Both the position numbers and the translations under genes were made by a program. From the IMG/VR virus record IMGVR_UViG_3300037247_000198, positions 1-40,262 of that record: a stretch of 40,262 nt of DNA; one strand, given 5' to 3'. The notes beneath the pieces were generated by a model, which did not search any database, was not told the DNA's origin, and saw only the letters and a list, made by a program, of their open reading frames with translations. This stretch comes from a virus. This document shows positions 28,811 through 38,571 of this stretch, piece after piece (positions within the stretch are counted from its first letter, which is position 1; every line of letters starts with the position of its first letter).

Positions 28811-30284
28811 GAACCTGATTCTGGACAAAAAGGTTTACATTGAGACCTTAATGAAGGTTCAGAACAAGGAAAGGGTACAGGTTCCCTTTAATCTCAATCC
28901 CTCCCAGCAGATAGTCTGGCCCCACATAATAAAGCCAGGAGCAAGGCTCCTAATTCTCAAGGCCCGTCAGATGGGCTCTACCACAATCTATATTGCCAAG
29001 TTCCTAGCTGACTGCTGCACCATCCCCGGTACAGTATCCGTGATTGCTAGTGAGAACGAGTTTGCTACTCAGAGGGCACTGTCTCGTGCCCATTCACTCT
29101 ACAATTCTGTTCCTGAGCCATTTAAGCCCAAGATGCACCATGCATCCTCATACGAGATTACCTGGCCGGAGATAGACACTACCATGTTTATTACCTCTGC
29201 TGGGTCAAAGCTTCTAGTCAGAGGGGACACCATTCATAACTTCCTTGCTACAGAAGTTTCTCGCTGGCATGACCCTGAGGGAGCAATGGCCGCAGCAGAA
29301 GAGGCTGTTCCGCTTAAAGGCTTTATTGTGGTAGAGTCAACACCTTGGGGCGAGGGTGACTACTTCCATACTGAAATTCAGTCTGCAATCAAGGGTACCT
29401 CTGCGTACACATTTATATTCCTGCCGTGGTGGCTTGACCCTGAATATCGCATACCTGAGAATAGTTCTCTTGCCTTAGCAGCTGACCGTGGAGCACTAGA
29501 GTACTCACCCGATGAGCATGACCTTGTGATTACACACAACTTGGATATGGAACAAGTTAGATGGCGTAGGCGTAAGATTGCGGATAGGAAACTTAACTTC
29601 GGCCAGGAATACCCTGAGGACCCAGTATCGTGCTTCCTTACATCTGGTGAGATGGTCCTAGATGGAGTTAGACTAGACGAACTTTCTAAGATGTGTTACC
29701 CAGCGCCAAGGTCGTTCCAGTCCTCGAAGGTCTGGTATCCGCCCATCAAAGGTGGTGTCTATCTGATTTCCGCTGACCCAACTGTAGGCGCCAATGACAA
29801 AGCCGCAGCGGTAGTATGGAACATAGGCGAGGGTATGACTCACTGTGCTACCCTTTGGGGACTATACGAGCCTGAAGTACTTGCAAATAAGTTGATGGAC
29901 CTAGGCAAGCACTATCACAATGCAGAAGTCCAGGTAGAGGTAAATGGCCCAGGCCAGGCAGTATTACTGGCAATGAAGAACTATTCCAACCTAGGCAAGC
30001 GACGTGACTTGGTTACAGGTGTCTTAACCAGTAAGATTGGCTGGCTCACAACCAAATCCTCCAAGCCTTATATGATAGCCCAGATGGGGAGGGAAATCCA
30101 CAATATCGCTATATTTGATATTGAGATAATTAGGCAGCTTAGAGGACTCAGGTGGTTTGGCTCAGACATCATCTCAGTTGGTGAGGATGACCTAGCAATG
30201 GCTGCTATGATAGGAACTAGCACGGCCCAGGGGGTTGGCACTGTTCAAGAGGGATTTGCAGGCACTTACGGATTCAGATGGTAA
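28788..30284 (+). CDS. terL: Terminase large subunit
   Basis: This 498-residue protein starts at TTG 28788, behind AGGAGGG. The ATPase domain has the Walker A-like KARQMGSTT (58-66), FLATEVSRW in the Walker B area and ESTPWGEGD (coupling region). The nuclease domain opens with SADPTVG (D330), the first acidic residue of the RNase H-like fold, with VEVNGPGQ further on. It packages DNA into the prohead, powered by ATP, and cuts it. Length and motif order are normal for the family. Confidence 0.92.
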   Translation: MNQQPSFENLILDKKVYIETLMKVQNKERVQVPFNLNPSQQIVWPHIIKPGARLLILKARQMGSTTIYIAKFLADCCTIPGTVSVIASENEFATQRALSRAHSLYNSVPEPFKPKMHHASSYEITWPEIDTTMFITSAGSKLLVRGDTIHNFLATEVSRWHDPEGAMAAAEEAVPLKGFIVVESTPWGEGDYFHTEIQSAIKGTSAYTFIFLPWWLDPEYRIPENSSLALAADRGALEYSPDEHDLVITHNLDMEQVRWRRRKIADRKLNFGQEYPEDPVSCFLTSGEMVLDGVRLDELSKMCYPAPRSFQSSKVWYPPIKGGVYLISADPTVGANDKAAAVVWNIGEGMTHCATLWGLYEPEVLANKLMDLGKHYHNAEVQVEVNGPGQAVLLAMKNYSNLGKRRDLVTGVLTSKIGWLTTKSSKPYMIAQMGREIHNIAIFDIEIIRQLRGLRWFGSDIISVGEDDLAMAAMIGTSTAQGVGTVQEGFAGTYGFRW

Positions 30285-30294
30285 GGAGCAACAC

Positions 30295-31983
30295 ATGCCT
30301 TATAAAGAAGCATCTAAGGTAATCGCCCGTTGTAAGGAGCTGTCGGACCTCTACATCCAACGCAATAAGAACATAGCTGATTGGTACTCTCTTCTAACTC
30401 TCTATGACGACCTTGAGCAAGAGAATATGGAAAGTGTAGTTGCCAACAACCCCCGGACCTTCTACAATACCGCTCTCTACCTGCTTACATCAGGAGTCCC
30501 ACATAGAGTCCCAATGGAAGGTCTCGACCGTGAATCCGCAGCCTGGGCCAGCTCTCTTGAGCGGGTTGTTAATACCACCTGGGCAAAGTTAGACCGCCAA
30601 TACCGTAAGCGTGGCCGCAAGTCCTGGATGGAATACATGGTAGGCCTACTTCTAGCCACAGGCTGGTACTCAGTCCTCAATATAGCTGCCCGTGACAAGT
30701 TAATTGCTGAGGTATGGAATCCTATCGAAGTCTATCCAGACTGGGATGGCGAAGGCCTGGAGTCTGTAGCCCACGTCTTTACTATCAGCAATAGCCAGGC
30801 ACGTAGGATGTTTGCCCAGAGAGGTTGGAATGACAAGCCTCTAAGGACAAAGAAATCAGGTGACATTACTATCTACGACCTGTGGGAAATGGACGGCCTT
30901 AACGTAATGAACGTGACTGTGGCGGAGACTGCAATGGTCAAGAACGAACCACAGGAGTCTTTTGAGCAAATACCAGTCCTCGTAGGCCCTGCCGGTGGCC
31001 TCCCAGATGATGGCCCTATCACTAACAGACGTGTGGGTAAGGTCAAAGACGAGTGGCGAGCGAACATAGGCCAGTCTATCCTTGCTACAAATGCAAGGGT
31101 CTATAAGGGCTACAACCGCCTTATGACCTTCATGCAGCAAATCCTGAGAGACACAGCCCAGCCTAAGTACTGGGAGAAGGGCAGAGGCAGTGCCATTCTA
31201 ACTCCAGAGGAGTTAGAAAAGCGTGGTGCCATATTCCGCCTAGCCGAGGATTCCGAGATAGGAACCATTCAAATGCCAGGCATCCCTGTAGAGCTAACTG
31301 GCCTAATTGCCTCCTATGAGGCTATGATACAAAGGGGTAGCCTGCCTCACGCACTGTCCGGTGATGTTGCGAATATCCCAATTGGCCTCATGTCCCAAGT
31401 AGCTGCTGCCGCTGTCCAAACACTTTCCCTAATGAAAAATGCTATCACAGGTGTCCTTACTGACATTGATAACACCTGGAAAGACGGTATATTTAGTGGT
31501 GTCTATGAGCAGGAGACACTAACTATACCTGAGGGCATCCCTCTTGATGCTATCATGTTTGATGCCAAGTACACAATCAACATCCCAGGTGACCTTATCC
31601 AGCGTGCTACCATCCTCCGCATGATTTCCCCGTCAGCAAGGATTTCTTCGTCAATGGGCCTTGACCTCTTCTTCCCTGAAATCCAAGACCCAATACGGGA
31701 GCTTGCACAAGCCCGTACTGATGATGCCCAGATGCATCCAGTCTTCTCCATGCTCAACCTTATCTCAGCACTAAGAGAAGAAGCTGAGATGCTGAGGAAG
31801 ATGGGGAACGAGACAGATGCCCAGCTTCTTGACCAAGCTCAGGAGGCGCTTAAGGCCCAGCTACAGGGCACGATGCAGCCACAACAGGAAAATGGCAGAG
31901 CCCCATCGGGTATCCCTGCTAAGGGCGTATCGCCTACAGAGCAGGCACGGTTGAAGGATTTAGGGGTGGACATAAATGCCTGA
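30295..31983 (+). CDS. Portal protein
   Basis: This 562-residue protein uses ATG 30295, behind AAGGAG; a TTG 60 nt earlier overlaps the terminase. It sits directly after terL. It has the portal-type layout: alpha-beta wing (NNPRTFYNTALYLLTSGVPH, WNPIEVYPDWDGEG), a long stem/crown region with helices (YKGYNRLMTFMQQILRDTAQPKYWEKG) and a GSLPHALSGD loop near the tunnel helix. It forms the dodecameric DNA channel at one prohead vertex. The C-terminal 60 residues are Gln/Pro-rich and probably disordered. Confidence 0.85.
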   Translation: MPYKEASKVIARCKELSDLYIQRNKNIADWYSLLTLYDDLEQENMESVVANNPRTFYNTALYLLTSGVPHRVPMEGLDRESAAWASSLERVVNTTWAKLDRQYRKRGRKSWMEYMVGLLLATGWYSVLNIAARDKLIAEVWNPIEVYPDWDGEGLESVAHVFTISNSQARRMFAQRGWNDKPLRTKKSGDITIYDLWEMDGLNVMNVTVAETAMVKNEPQESFEQIPVLVGPAGGLPDDGPITNRRVGKVKDEWRANIGQSILATNARVYKGYNRLMTFMQQILRDTAQPKYWEKGRGSAILTPEELEKRGAIFRLAEDSEIGTIQMPGIPVELTGLIASYEAMIQRGSLPHALSGDVANIPIGLMSQVAAAAVQTLSLMKNAITGVLTDIDNTWKDGIFSGVYEQETLTIPEGIPLDAIMFDAKYTINIPGDLIQRATILRMISPSARISSSMGLDLFFPEIQDPIRELAQARTDDAQMHPVFSMLNLISALREEAEMLRKMGNETDAQLLDQAQEALKAQLQGTMQPQQENGRAPSGIPAKGVSPTEQARLKDLGVDINA

Positions 31984-34900
31984 ATCTAGAGATTACTACA
32001 TATCACTTGCAAGGTCTTATGCTGAGCAGGCTGGCCTTGACCCTGACATCTTCGTGGCCCAAATCAACCAAGAGAGTGGCTTTGACCCAGTAGCCGGCCC
32101 ATCAAGTGGTGGAGCTATGGGCATTGCTCAAATAATCCCACGCTGGCATCCTGGTGTAGACCCGTGGGACCCAGAAGCCTCGCTACAATATGCTGCAAAC
32201 CTTATGGCTGGCCACTTAGGTAACTACGGTGGTGATATCCGCAAAGCCCTGACAGCTTATCATGCAGGCCCAGGTAACTTGCAAAGTGCAATGGACTTGG
32301 GTGGTGCTGACTGGGAATCCTACATGGTCCGGGCTGCTGGCGACGCCATCGGTTATGCTAACCAAGCCTATCTAACTAATATCCTTGGTGGGGGTCCCCT
32401 TGTTCCTCTAGGTCCTGCACCACAACTGCCTCCTACACGTCAGCCCTTCATCCAAGCATCTCGTGCCGATGTTATCCGTATGCAGGCAATTTCCCTAAGT
32501 GTCTATGGTAACACCGCAGACCAATTGCCTAGTGAGCCCTTCCCTGGATTTGGTGACCTAATCAGACCCTACACTCAGCTAGTTGACCGGAACACAGCTA
32601 TCAGAGATGACATAGAGGCCAGAATTGCCGAGGCCCAGGCAAGTGCTCCTGACATCCTAGCAGGCTCACCGTTTGCCTCAAGTATCATATCAGGCGCAGC
32701 TAATCTATTTAACCGAGGCTTGAGAGCGGCACTACCTTCATTTGTGTTAGGTGATGTTACTCCAGAGGAAACCTCTGAGGAACATCAAGAGCTTATGGAA
32801 GCTCTCCGGATAGAACTTGACCTCAATCTATCTGAGGCTGCTGACCTAGACTGGCTCTTTGCCGCAGTAGGCGCACAGGTAACTGCCTATACATCCACTG
32901 ACCCAGACACTCGTACTGATGCCCTAGCCGCAGTAGCCAAGTACATTGCCGAGGGCACATCTAGTCGTCGTCAGATGCTCCAGCCTATAATAGACGCCAT
33001 TGAGGACTATGTTGGCGGTGCTATCGAGGGCCTTACAAATATGACTCCTGAGGAGATAGCTACCCTCTCTCAGCAAGAACTTGAAGAAAAGCTATTCACT
33101 CCTCCTTCTGCTCGTCCCATGCCTACCTACATGATGACTACCGACCAACTTAGGCTATCATTGCGAGGTTTTCGTGCATCTGCTCCTGACGAACTAACCA
33201 CAGGCGAACAGATGCGGGAACTCCTAATTGCTCAGGGCTTGAACAGTGAGGAGGCAGAAGCCTATCGTCAAGATACCTCCACCCAAGTAGATGCCATACT
33301 TAATCAGGCTCGTGAGCAGGACCAAAACATAGCAGCACTTAGGGCCGGTCTAGGTGACATCCTAATACCCAAGCCAGGCGTCCGTGACTACCTCATGGCA
33401 TCAGTTACTCGTCCTTTGTTCCTTGCCTCGCAAGGCCTAGATAAATACTTCAAGAATGTAGTCTACCCAATCACGGGTATGGTAGTAGGTGGTATAGCCG
33501 TCCTCACTCCAGGTGAACAAAAGATAGAACGAGACATAGAGTTGAATGTTGATGAGGGTAACTTCTGGAAGGCAGCCGGTGCAGCCTGGGAAGCTAATAC
33601 CTGGCACCCTGCAGCCAAGTTTGCCATAGAGACACTAGCTGACCCAACCACATATATTGGCTGGGGTATAGCTCCTAAACTTCTCAAGCCTATACCTCTA
33701 GTTGGCCGCCGCCTTAGCATGATGGCTGCTGTAGCTGAGCACGGCTATGTGTCAATGGCCAATGCACCGTTCAGGTTTGCGGGCAAAGTAATTTCCACAA
33801 TCCCTAGGCCCATCACTACTTGGGCTAATCTTGAGCGTGGCGGTGCAATAGGTCTAGTAAGTGAACTTGTTGCCAGGTCTAACAAGGGCACCCCTGCAAG
33901 TCGTGTCACAGCCGAACAAACTACCTCAGCTCTAGGCCAGGCACTAGAGAGAGGCAGAAAGTTTCATAATATGTTGGCAGATAAAGCTGTCCAAGTCAGC
34001 AAGCTCCTTAGAGCTATGCCTATCCCTGATGTGGACAGTATTGTAGCTTGGGCACAGGCTCGTGGTGCAAACATAACTCGTGAGAGTTTCACCAGGTCCA
34101 AGACTCTCCTTCTGGACCTAGATACCCATCTAGTAGAAGCGGCTAGAGACCCAGAGCAGGCCGGTATTATGGCCCGTAACCTGATGACCACCTTAGGCAT
34201 AGCTGACGATGCGGAGCAAAAGGGTTTCAATGCTGCCAAGGCACTTGTAGACGAGTACATAGAAGCTGGTAACCGCCAGGCTCAGAATCTAATCAAAGGT
34301 GACTCCCAATATGACATTATGAAAAACATTGGAGAACATGCCTATCAGCTAACCATCAAGAATCGCCAGTCCCAGACTGCTCTACAGGCTGAGAGAGTGG
34401 GCGTAGTGTCCTCACAGTTTGCCAAGCTTGCCGAAGGCACAGGAGCCATCTGGACCAGTACCATTGAGAAGTTTATGATACGACCCCTTGCAAGGTCCTA
34501 TCTGCTATTTGGTATGTATCATCTATGGAATGTTCTAGAAACTCGTGGTAAGCTGGTAGCCGCAGCAGTCAATCCGTTCCGCAGAGGTGGCAATCCTCAA
34601 ATGCATATGGACACTTGGGCAGACGTGCTTGGTGACCGTCCTGAAATCCTCCTAGGCAAGGGCCGCACCCTTGTAGGTGGGGAAACTGTAGAGACTACAC
34701 TCCAAGCCAGTAAGGGCATGGACAAGTTCCTGGCCCCTACATGGCTTAGGCGGTTTTTCCGTGAAACTACTTCTGCTCGTATTCAGGCCAATGACCAGTC
34801 TCTCTTTATTCACAAGAAGGCTATAGCCGCACTCAAGAGAAACCGTCCTGAGGAGTGGTCCCAGATACAAAAGGTCCTAGACGAGATGGGTATGGACTTT

Positions 34901-37900
34901 GCTTTCCTACCTAAAGACCTCCGACCCTGGGCACAGGAGTCAGCTATGGCCTCAATTATCCAGGGCCCTGATGCTATTGCTCGTATGCCAGGCGAGGTTA
35001 CTGCTGAGCGACTGAGGGGCTTTCGTATAGCTAACCTCCTAGCCAAGTATGACCTGATTGACGACACAATGCAAGAGTTTGTTATCAGCCAGGCTCGTAA
35101 TGGTAGACTCTTTACCAACACCCAAGATGTAATAGACGAGATGACTAATCAAGTATGGGAGAAGCACCTACGCTCTCCTGAGATGTTTGCCTCGAACTTC
35201 GAGAACATGGTAGAGGAGATGACAAATGCGCCAGTGCAATCCTGGGAAGACCTTGCGAACAGAATACGTGTCTTGGGCGGCATGTCTCGAGGTTATGGGG
35301 ATGTCCTTGAGCATCAATACACAGTTGCAAGGGAAGCCTCAGGTAGGACAATACATGCAGGCGGTCACGACCGTATATGGGGACTATGGCGCAGGGGTTC
35401 TGACGAGTTTGGTAATCGTGCATCAGTAGCCTTTGATAGCTACCTTACCATGGCTCGTAACCATATAGCCGTAGCAGGTGAGCGTGCTTCTGACGTAGAA
35501 CTCCTTATGTCTAGGTACTCTGCCCTCAAAGACCTAGACTCTGCTGCCTGGTCCCAGAGGCGCCAAATCCAGAACATCCTCTTTACCCAAGAGGCTCCTG
35601 CAGGTAGCAAGTTGAGGAGTAGTAACGAGTGGTGGACAAGTGCAATGGACCGTCTTGGCCAGCCATTCCGAGACGCATCGGCAGCACGTAAGAGCCTTAT
35701 CAGAGATATCTATGGACTTGAAGCTAGAGTAGGTGGCCAGCCTAGATTCCCTGTACCCGACACAGCAGGCCGTAACCTATCACGCATGGATATGGCCATA
35801 CTCTATGGTGTGAGGCCCGACGATGTCTCCGGTATGACGTTCCTTACTGACCTTCAGGCTATCCAAGGCCGTGACTCCTTTATCGAGGATACCCTAAGTC
35901 GTGCAGTCTTCAACCTTGAGCCTGGTGCTGACCTTGCCAAACTAGGCTGGACCGAGGAACGCATTGGCCAGATTTGGGATGACATCATGCGGGAGTTCCG
36001 CCTTGACCCTAAGAATGTTTCTGCTGTGGCTCCCACAATGATGCAGGTAGACTCAGTAAAGAAAAGTATCCTAGATGCTCAACTCAAGGCCGACCTTACA
36101 AAGGAATCAAGGACTGCTTTTGACAAGTGGGCAATAGGTACATCTGAGAGACTAGGCCAGGTAAGTGGCTATGCTGAGAAGGGTGCTACTACTGCCTCCT
36201 GGCTTGAAGGCAAATCTGCCGCTATCAAAGAGGCCACTGAGGAGTTCTACCAGACTTTCCCTGATTACATTGACCTCAATCATATGGACACATTCATGAG
36301 GGCCCAGTTTCCCTTCTGGACCTACGAGTTCCACCGCCTGTTTTACCTCCCCAGACAATTCATGCGTACTCCAGGTCTAGCCACCGGCCTTGGTCGCTAC
36401 AACGAGGCCACAGGTGGTGACAACTACTTCCATATCCCTGGTACAAGCCTGGAAATCAACCCCCTCCGAGGTACAATCCTCATGGGTGGCCTCCGTCGCC
36501 TGATAATTCGTGACTACCCAGAGTTCTACGATACATTCCCAGGAGCCCAGCAGGCTCTCGATGTGTTAGGTAGATTTGGTTTCTACCCAGGCGCCCATGT
36601 AACCGCAGCTAACATCCTCTTTGGTACCAAGACTCCCCAATTTGGCCAAGTAGGCGAAATGGTCCCTGTCTGGATGAAGGCTCCTGTCCAGGGCTTCCAG
36701 GCCTTTGCAAACCTCACAGGCAACCAAACAATGATAGATGCTTCTACCCGTCTGGCCAACATCTTTATCCCAGAACGCTACCGTGACTACATGATAGCAA
36801 TGAAGGTTAGCGAGTTTGGCTATACAGATGAGGAAACGGGTATAGCCATCAGCGGCGCTGACCTCCTCTACAAAAAGGCTGCTGGTGCCCAACTTACTGA
36901 GTCCGAACAGGACCTCTGGGACAAGGCCACAGGCCAGATGTCTGCCACATTCATCCTCATGGACCAGACCGCCATGTTTAGGTTCCGTCCAGAGGAGATG
37001 GACCAGGCACGGGAAGAACTGGACACAATCTACTCTGAGTATAGTGGCTTCTCCAAAGAGCAACTCCAATATATGAGAGACTGGGGCTTTAACCCCTTTG
37101 ACATCATACCTCCTAGTCCTGAGGTTAGAGAACTCCTTAATGCCACAGAAGCCCTCCAGAGATGGTCAGGCTTTACCTCTACGCTCTTTGGTGCCAGCCA
37201 ACAAAACTTCCGTGGTCGTCGTGCCGAGTTTTGGGGCGAAGTAGACGGTATCCGTGAAGGCCTCAAGATAGAGAGGGAAACCCTAGAGTGTGAGTTTGGC
37301 TACACAGGTGCCACGTCCTGTGACTTCCCTGGTAGCATTACATCCCGTGATTACGGCAAGCGTGACTCTGAACTAAATGCTAGCTTCCATGAGAGGTTTG
37401 AGGGCCTACGAGGACAAGACCGTTATAGAGATATTCCTGTAACACGCGAAGAGGTAGTCCAATACTATACAGACAATAACATTCAGCTTCCTCTAGAACA
37501 CCCGATAGTTGAGCTTCTCCGCATGTACCACGAGATAGAACTAAAGGAGACATTCGACCCAGAGACAGGCCGCCTAGCTCCTGACTACTCAACCTTCTAT
37601 GCCAGTCGTGAGATGCTCCTGGTAGCTGCTGGTGACCGACGCGACGAGCTAGAGGAGCAAATCCTCAAATATGAAACGGAACTAGGTAAGCTTCAACGCT
37701 GGTCCTATGAGCAGTACCTCAGACCTTATTATGCTCGCCGTGACCTGACAATCTCTCGCTACTCCCCCGAGGCCCAGCTAATAATCAACCAATGGCTAGC
37801 AGCTTCCGACAAGCCCTTAGTCAAGTCCCAACTCCAGGAGGTAGAGATAGACGGCGAGAGAGTCATTAGCAGATACCAACGTGACATGAGGGTTTCTGGC

Positions 37901-38083
37901 CAGAGATTCCGATACTACAACCCAGGTGTCGATGCCTGGCTAGCCTTCTGGCAAGCAGGTACATCCACTTTTATGACAGACTCAGGCCAAGCAATCTACC
38001 AGGAGCTAATGTCTCGATACCGACATGATGTTGGGTATACCCTACTGCCTTTAGAGGAGGCCTCAGTTGAAGCCGGACCTTGA
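31976..38083 (+). CDS. Giant internal virion protein with lytic transglycosylase domain
   Basis: This 2,035-residue protein overlaps the portal stop by 8 nt. Residues 1-130 are a soluble lytic transglycosylase: catalytic Glu in NQESGFDP (about 34), GGAMGIAQIIP and KALTAYHAGPGN. The remainder is a very long, mostly helical region with amphipathic stretches (FFKNVVYPITGMVVGGIAVL-like near 500) and a conserved-looking aromatic block near 1440 (FPFWTYEFHRLFYLPRQ). Size, order after the portal, and the N-terminal transglycosylase match ejection proteins such as T7 gp16, which exit with the DNA, cut peptidoglycan and form a trans-envelope channel. It supports short-tailed morphology. Confidence 0.8.
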   Translation: MPESRDYYISLARSYAEQAGLDPDIFVAQINQESGFDPVAGPSSGGAMGIAQIIPRWHPGVDPWDPEASLQYAANLMAGHLGNYGGDIRKALTAYHAGPGNLQSAMDLGGADWESYMVRAAGDAIGYANQAYLTNILGGGPLVPLGPAPQLPPTRQPFIQASRADVIRMQAISLSVYGNTADQLPSEPFPGFGDLIRPYTQLVDRNTAIRDDIEARIAEAQASAPDILAGSPFASSIISGAANLFNRGLRAALPSFVLGDVTPEETSEEHQELMEALRIELDLNLSEAADLDWLFAAVGAQVTAYTSTDPDTRTDALAAVAKYIAEGTSSRRQMLQPIIDAIEDYVGGAIEGLTNMTPEEIATLSQQELEEKLFTPPSARPMPTYMMTTDQLRLSLRGFRASAPDELTTGEQMRELLIAQGLNSEEAEAYRQDTSTQVDAILNQAREQDQNIAALRAGLGDILIPKPGVRDYLMASVTRPLFLASQGLDKYFKNVVYPITGMVVGGIAVLTPGEQKIERDIELNVDEGNFWKAAGAAWEANTWHPAAKFAIETLADPTTYIGWGIAPKLLKPIPLVGRRLSMMAAVAEHGYVSMANAPFRFAGKVISTIPRPITTWANLERGGAIGLVSELVARSNKGTPASRVTAEQTTSALGQALERGRKFHNMLADKAVQVSKLLRAMPIPDVDSIVAWAQARGANITRESFTRSKTLLLDLDTHLVEAARDPEQAGIMARNLMTTLGIADDAEQKGFNAAKALVDEYIEAGNRQAQNLIKGDSQYDIMKNIGEHAYQLTIKNRQSQTALQAERVGVVSSQFAKLAEGTGAIWTSTIEKFMIRPLARSYLLFGMYHLWNVLETRGKLVAAAVNPFRRGGNPQMHMDTWADVLGDRPEILLGKGRTLVGGETVETTLQASKGMDKFLAPTWLRRFFRETTSARIQANDQSLFIHKKAIAALKRNRPEEWSQIQKVLDEMGMDFAFLPKDLRPWAQESAMASIIQGPDAIARMPGEVTAERLRGFRIANLLAKYDLIDDTMQEFVISQARNGRLFTNTQDVIDEMTNQVWEKHLRSPEMFASNFENMVEEMTNAPVQSWEDLANRIRVLGGMSRGYGDVLEHQYTVAREASGRTIHAGGHDRIWGLWRRGSDEFGNRASVAFDSYLTMARNHIAVAGERASDVELLMSRYSALKDLDSAAWSQRRQIQNILFTQEAPAGSKLRSSNEWWTSAMDRLGQPFRDASAARKSLIRDIYGLEARVGGQPRFPVPDTAGRNLSRMDMAILYGVRPDDVSGMTFLTDLQAIQGRDSFIEDTLSRAVFNLEPGADLAKLGWTEERIGQIWDDIMREFRLDPKNVSAVAPTMMQVDSVKKSILDAQLKADLTKESRTAFDKWAIGTSERLGQVSGYAEKGATTASWLEGKSAAIKEATEEFYQTFPDYIDLNHMDTFMRAQFPFWTYEFHRLFYLPRQFMRTPGLATGLGRYNEATGGDNYFHIPGTSLEINPLRGTILMGGLRRLIIRDYPEFYDTFPGAQQALDVLGRFGFYPGAHVTAANILFGTKTPQFGQVGEMVPVWMKAPVQGFQAFANLTGNQTMIDASTRLANIFIPERYRDYMIAMKVSEFGYTDEETGIAISGADLLYKKAAGAQLTESEQDLWDKATGQMSATFILMDQTAMFRFRPEEMDQAREELDTIYSEYSGFSKEQLQYMRDWGFNPFDIIPPSPEVRELLNATEALQRWSGFTSTLFGASQQNFRGRRAEFWGEVDGIREGLKIERETLECEFGYTGATSCDFPGSITSRDYGKRDSELNASFHERFEGLRGQDRYRDIPVTREEVVQYYTDNNIQLPLEHPIVELLRMYHEIELKETFDPETGRLAPDYSTFYASREMLLVAAGDRRDELEEQILKYETELGKLQRWSYEQYLRPYYARRDLTISRYSPEAQLIINQWLAASDKPLVKSQLQEVEIDGERVISRYQRDMRVSGQRFRYYNPGVDAWLAFWQAGTSTFMTDSGQAIYQELMSRYRHDVGYTLLPLEEASVEAGP

Positions 38084-38303
38084 TGCTAAGACCGACCGAG
38101 AGTTATTACTGTTAACCGTACAGCAGATGGGACATCTAGAGGGCCATATGAAAAACATGGATACTAAACTTGGTGTCCAGAATGGTCGTCTGTCTGCTCT
38201 TGAGAAGTGGCGTATGTGGATAACAGGGGCCCTTGCTGTTATAGTTCCTCTATCACCTCTCCTAGTCTATGAGATCCGTGAGAAACTATTTGGTGGATGG
38301 TAG
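38067..38303 (+). CDS. XhlA-like membrane protein / holin candidate
   Basis: The start is TTG 38067, with GAGGAGG 7 nt upstream, inside the end of the giant gene. The 78 residues have an amphipathic helix with heptads (ELLLLTVQQMGHLEGHMKNMDTKLG, RLSALEKW) followed by one transmembrane helix (ITGALAVIVPLSPLLVYEI) and a short basic tail. This is the haemolysin XhlA layout, found in phage lysis modules. It closes the packaging operon. Confidence 0.65.
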   Translation: MKPDLDAKTDRELLLLTVQQMGHLEGHMKNMDTKLGVQNGRLSALEKWRMWITGALAVIVPLSPLLVYEIREKLFGGW

Positions 38304-38309
38304 GTTAAA

Positions 38310-38401
38310 GTGACTATTCAATCATTATATATAATATTATACCCCTTTAGTCACAATCGACTAACAACATATACTCTTGTAGTTAATCAATGAATAGTCA
38401 C
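38310..38401. promoter_or_regulatory. Inverted repeat and CGACTAA sites upstream of late promoter 2
   Basis: GTGACTATTCA (38310-38320) and TGAATAGTCAC (38391-38401) are a perfect 11-bp dyad whose right arm abuts the -35 box. Between them lie TTAGTCA (38347-38353) and CGACTAA (38358-38364), the same heptamer as near 27341-27439, in an A/T-rich stretch. Confidence 0.55.
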
Positions 38402-38430
38402 TTGACACAGACTCTCAATCGTGCTATACT
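38402..38430 (+). promoter_or_regulatory. Rightward late promoter 2, predicted leaderless
   Basis: TTGACA (38402-38407), a 17-bp spacer and TATACT (38425-38430). The first transcribed base falls on the A of ATG 38437. From TTAATCA upstream to ATGAG downstream it parallels the promoter at 27480-27508. Confidence 0.85.
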
Positions 38431-38436
38431 ATCAAT

Positions 38437-38571
38437 ATGAGAGACCTCAACGGGCAGCAGAACTACACTGATAGGAATGTCCTGCTGGAGGTCGAGTTAC
38501 CCCGGGGTTGTAGGGAAACCTACCGGGTGCTGGAACCAAGGACTACACTGAAAGGAATGTCCAATGGATGA
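38437..38571 (+). CDS. Possible 44-residue leader peptide before scaffold gene
   Basis: ATG 38437 coincides with the predicted transcription start. The frame runs 44 residues (opening MRDLNGQQNYTDRNVLLEVE) and its TGA overlaps the scaffold ATG region. There is no ribosome site, so it would be translated leaderless. The same DNA holds a 21-bp near-perfect direct repeat (38462-38482 / 38542-38562) and a GNRA-type hairpin (38510-38523), so it may instead be an untranslated leader. Confidence 0.4.
   Translation: MRDLNGQQNYTDRNVLLEVELPRGCRETYRVLEPRTTLKGMSNG

Noticed and set aside
36566-37069. 167-residue minus-strand ORF inside the giant virion gene
   Set aside because: Antisense shadow; no promoter or ribosome site.
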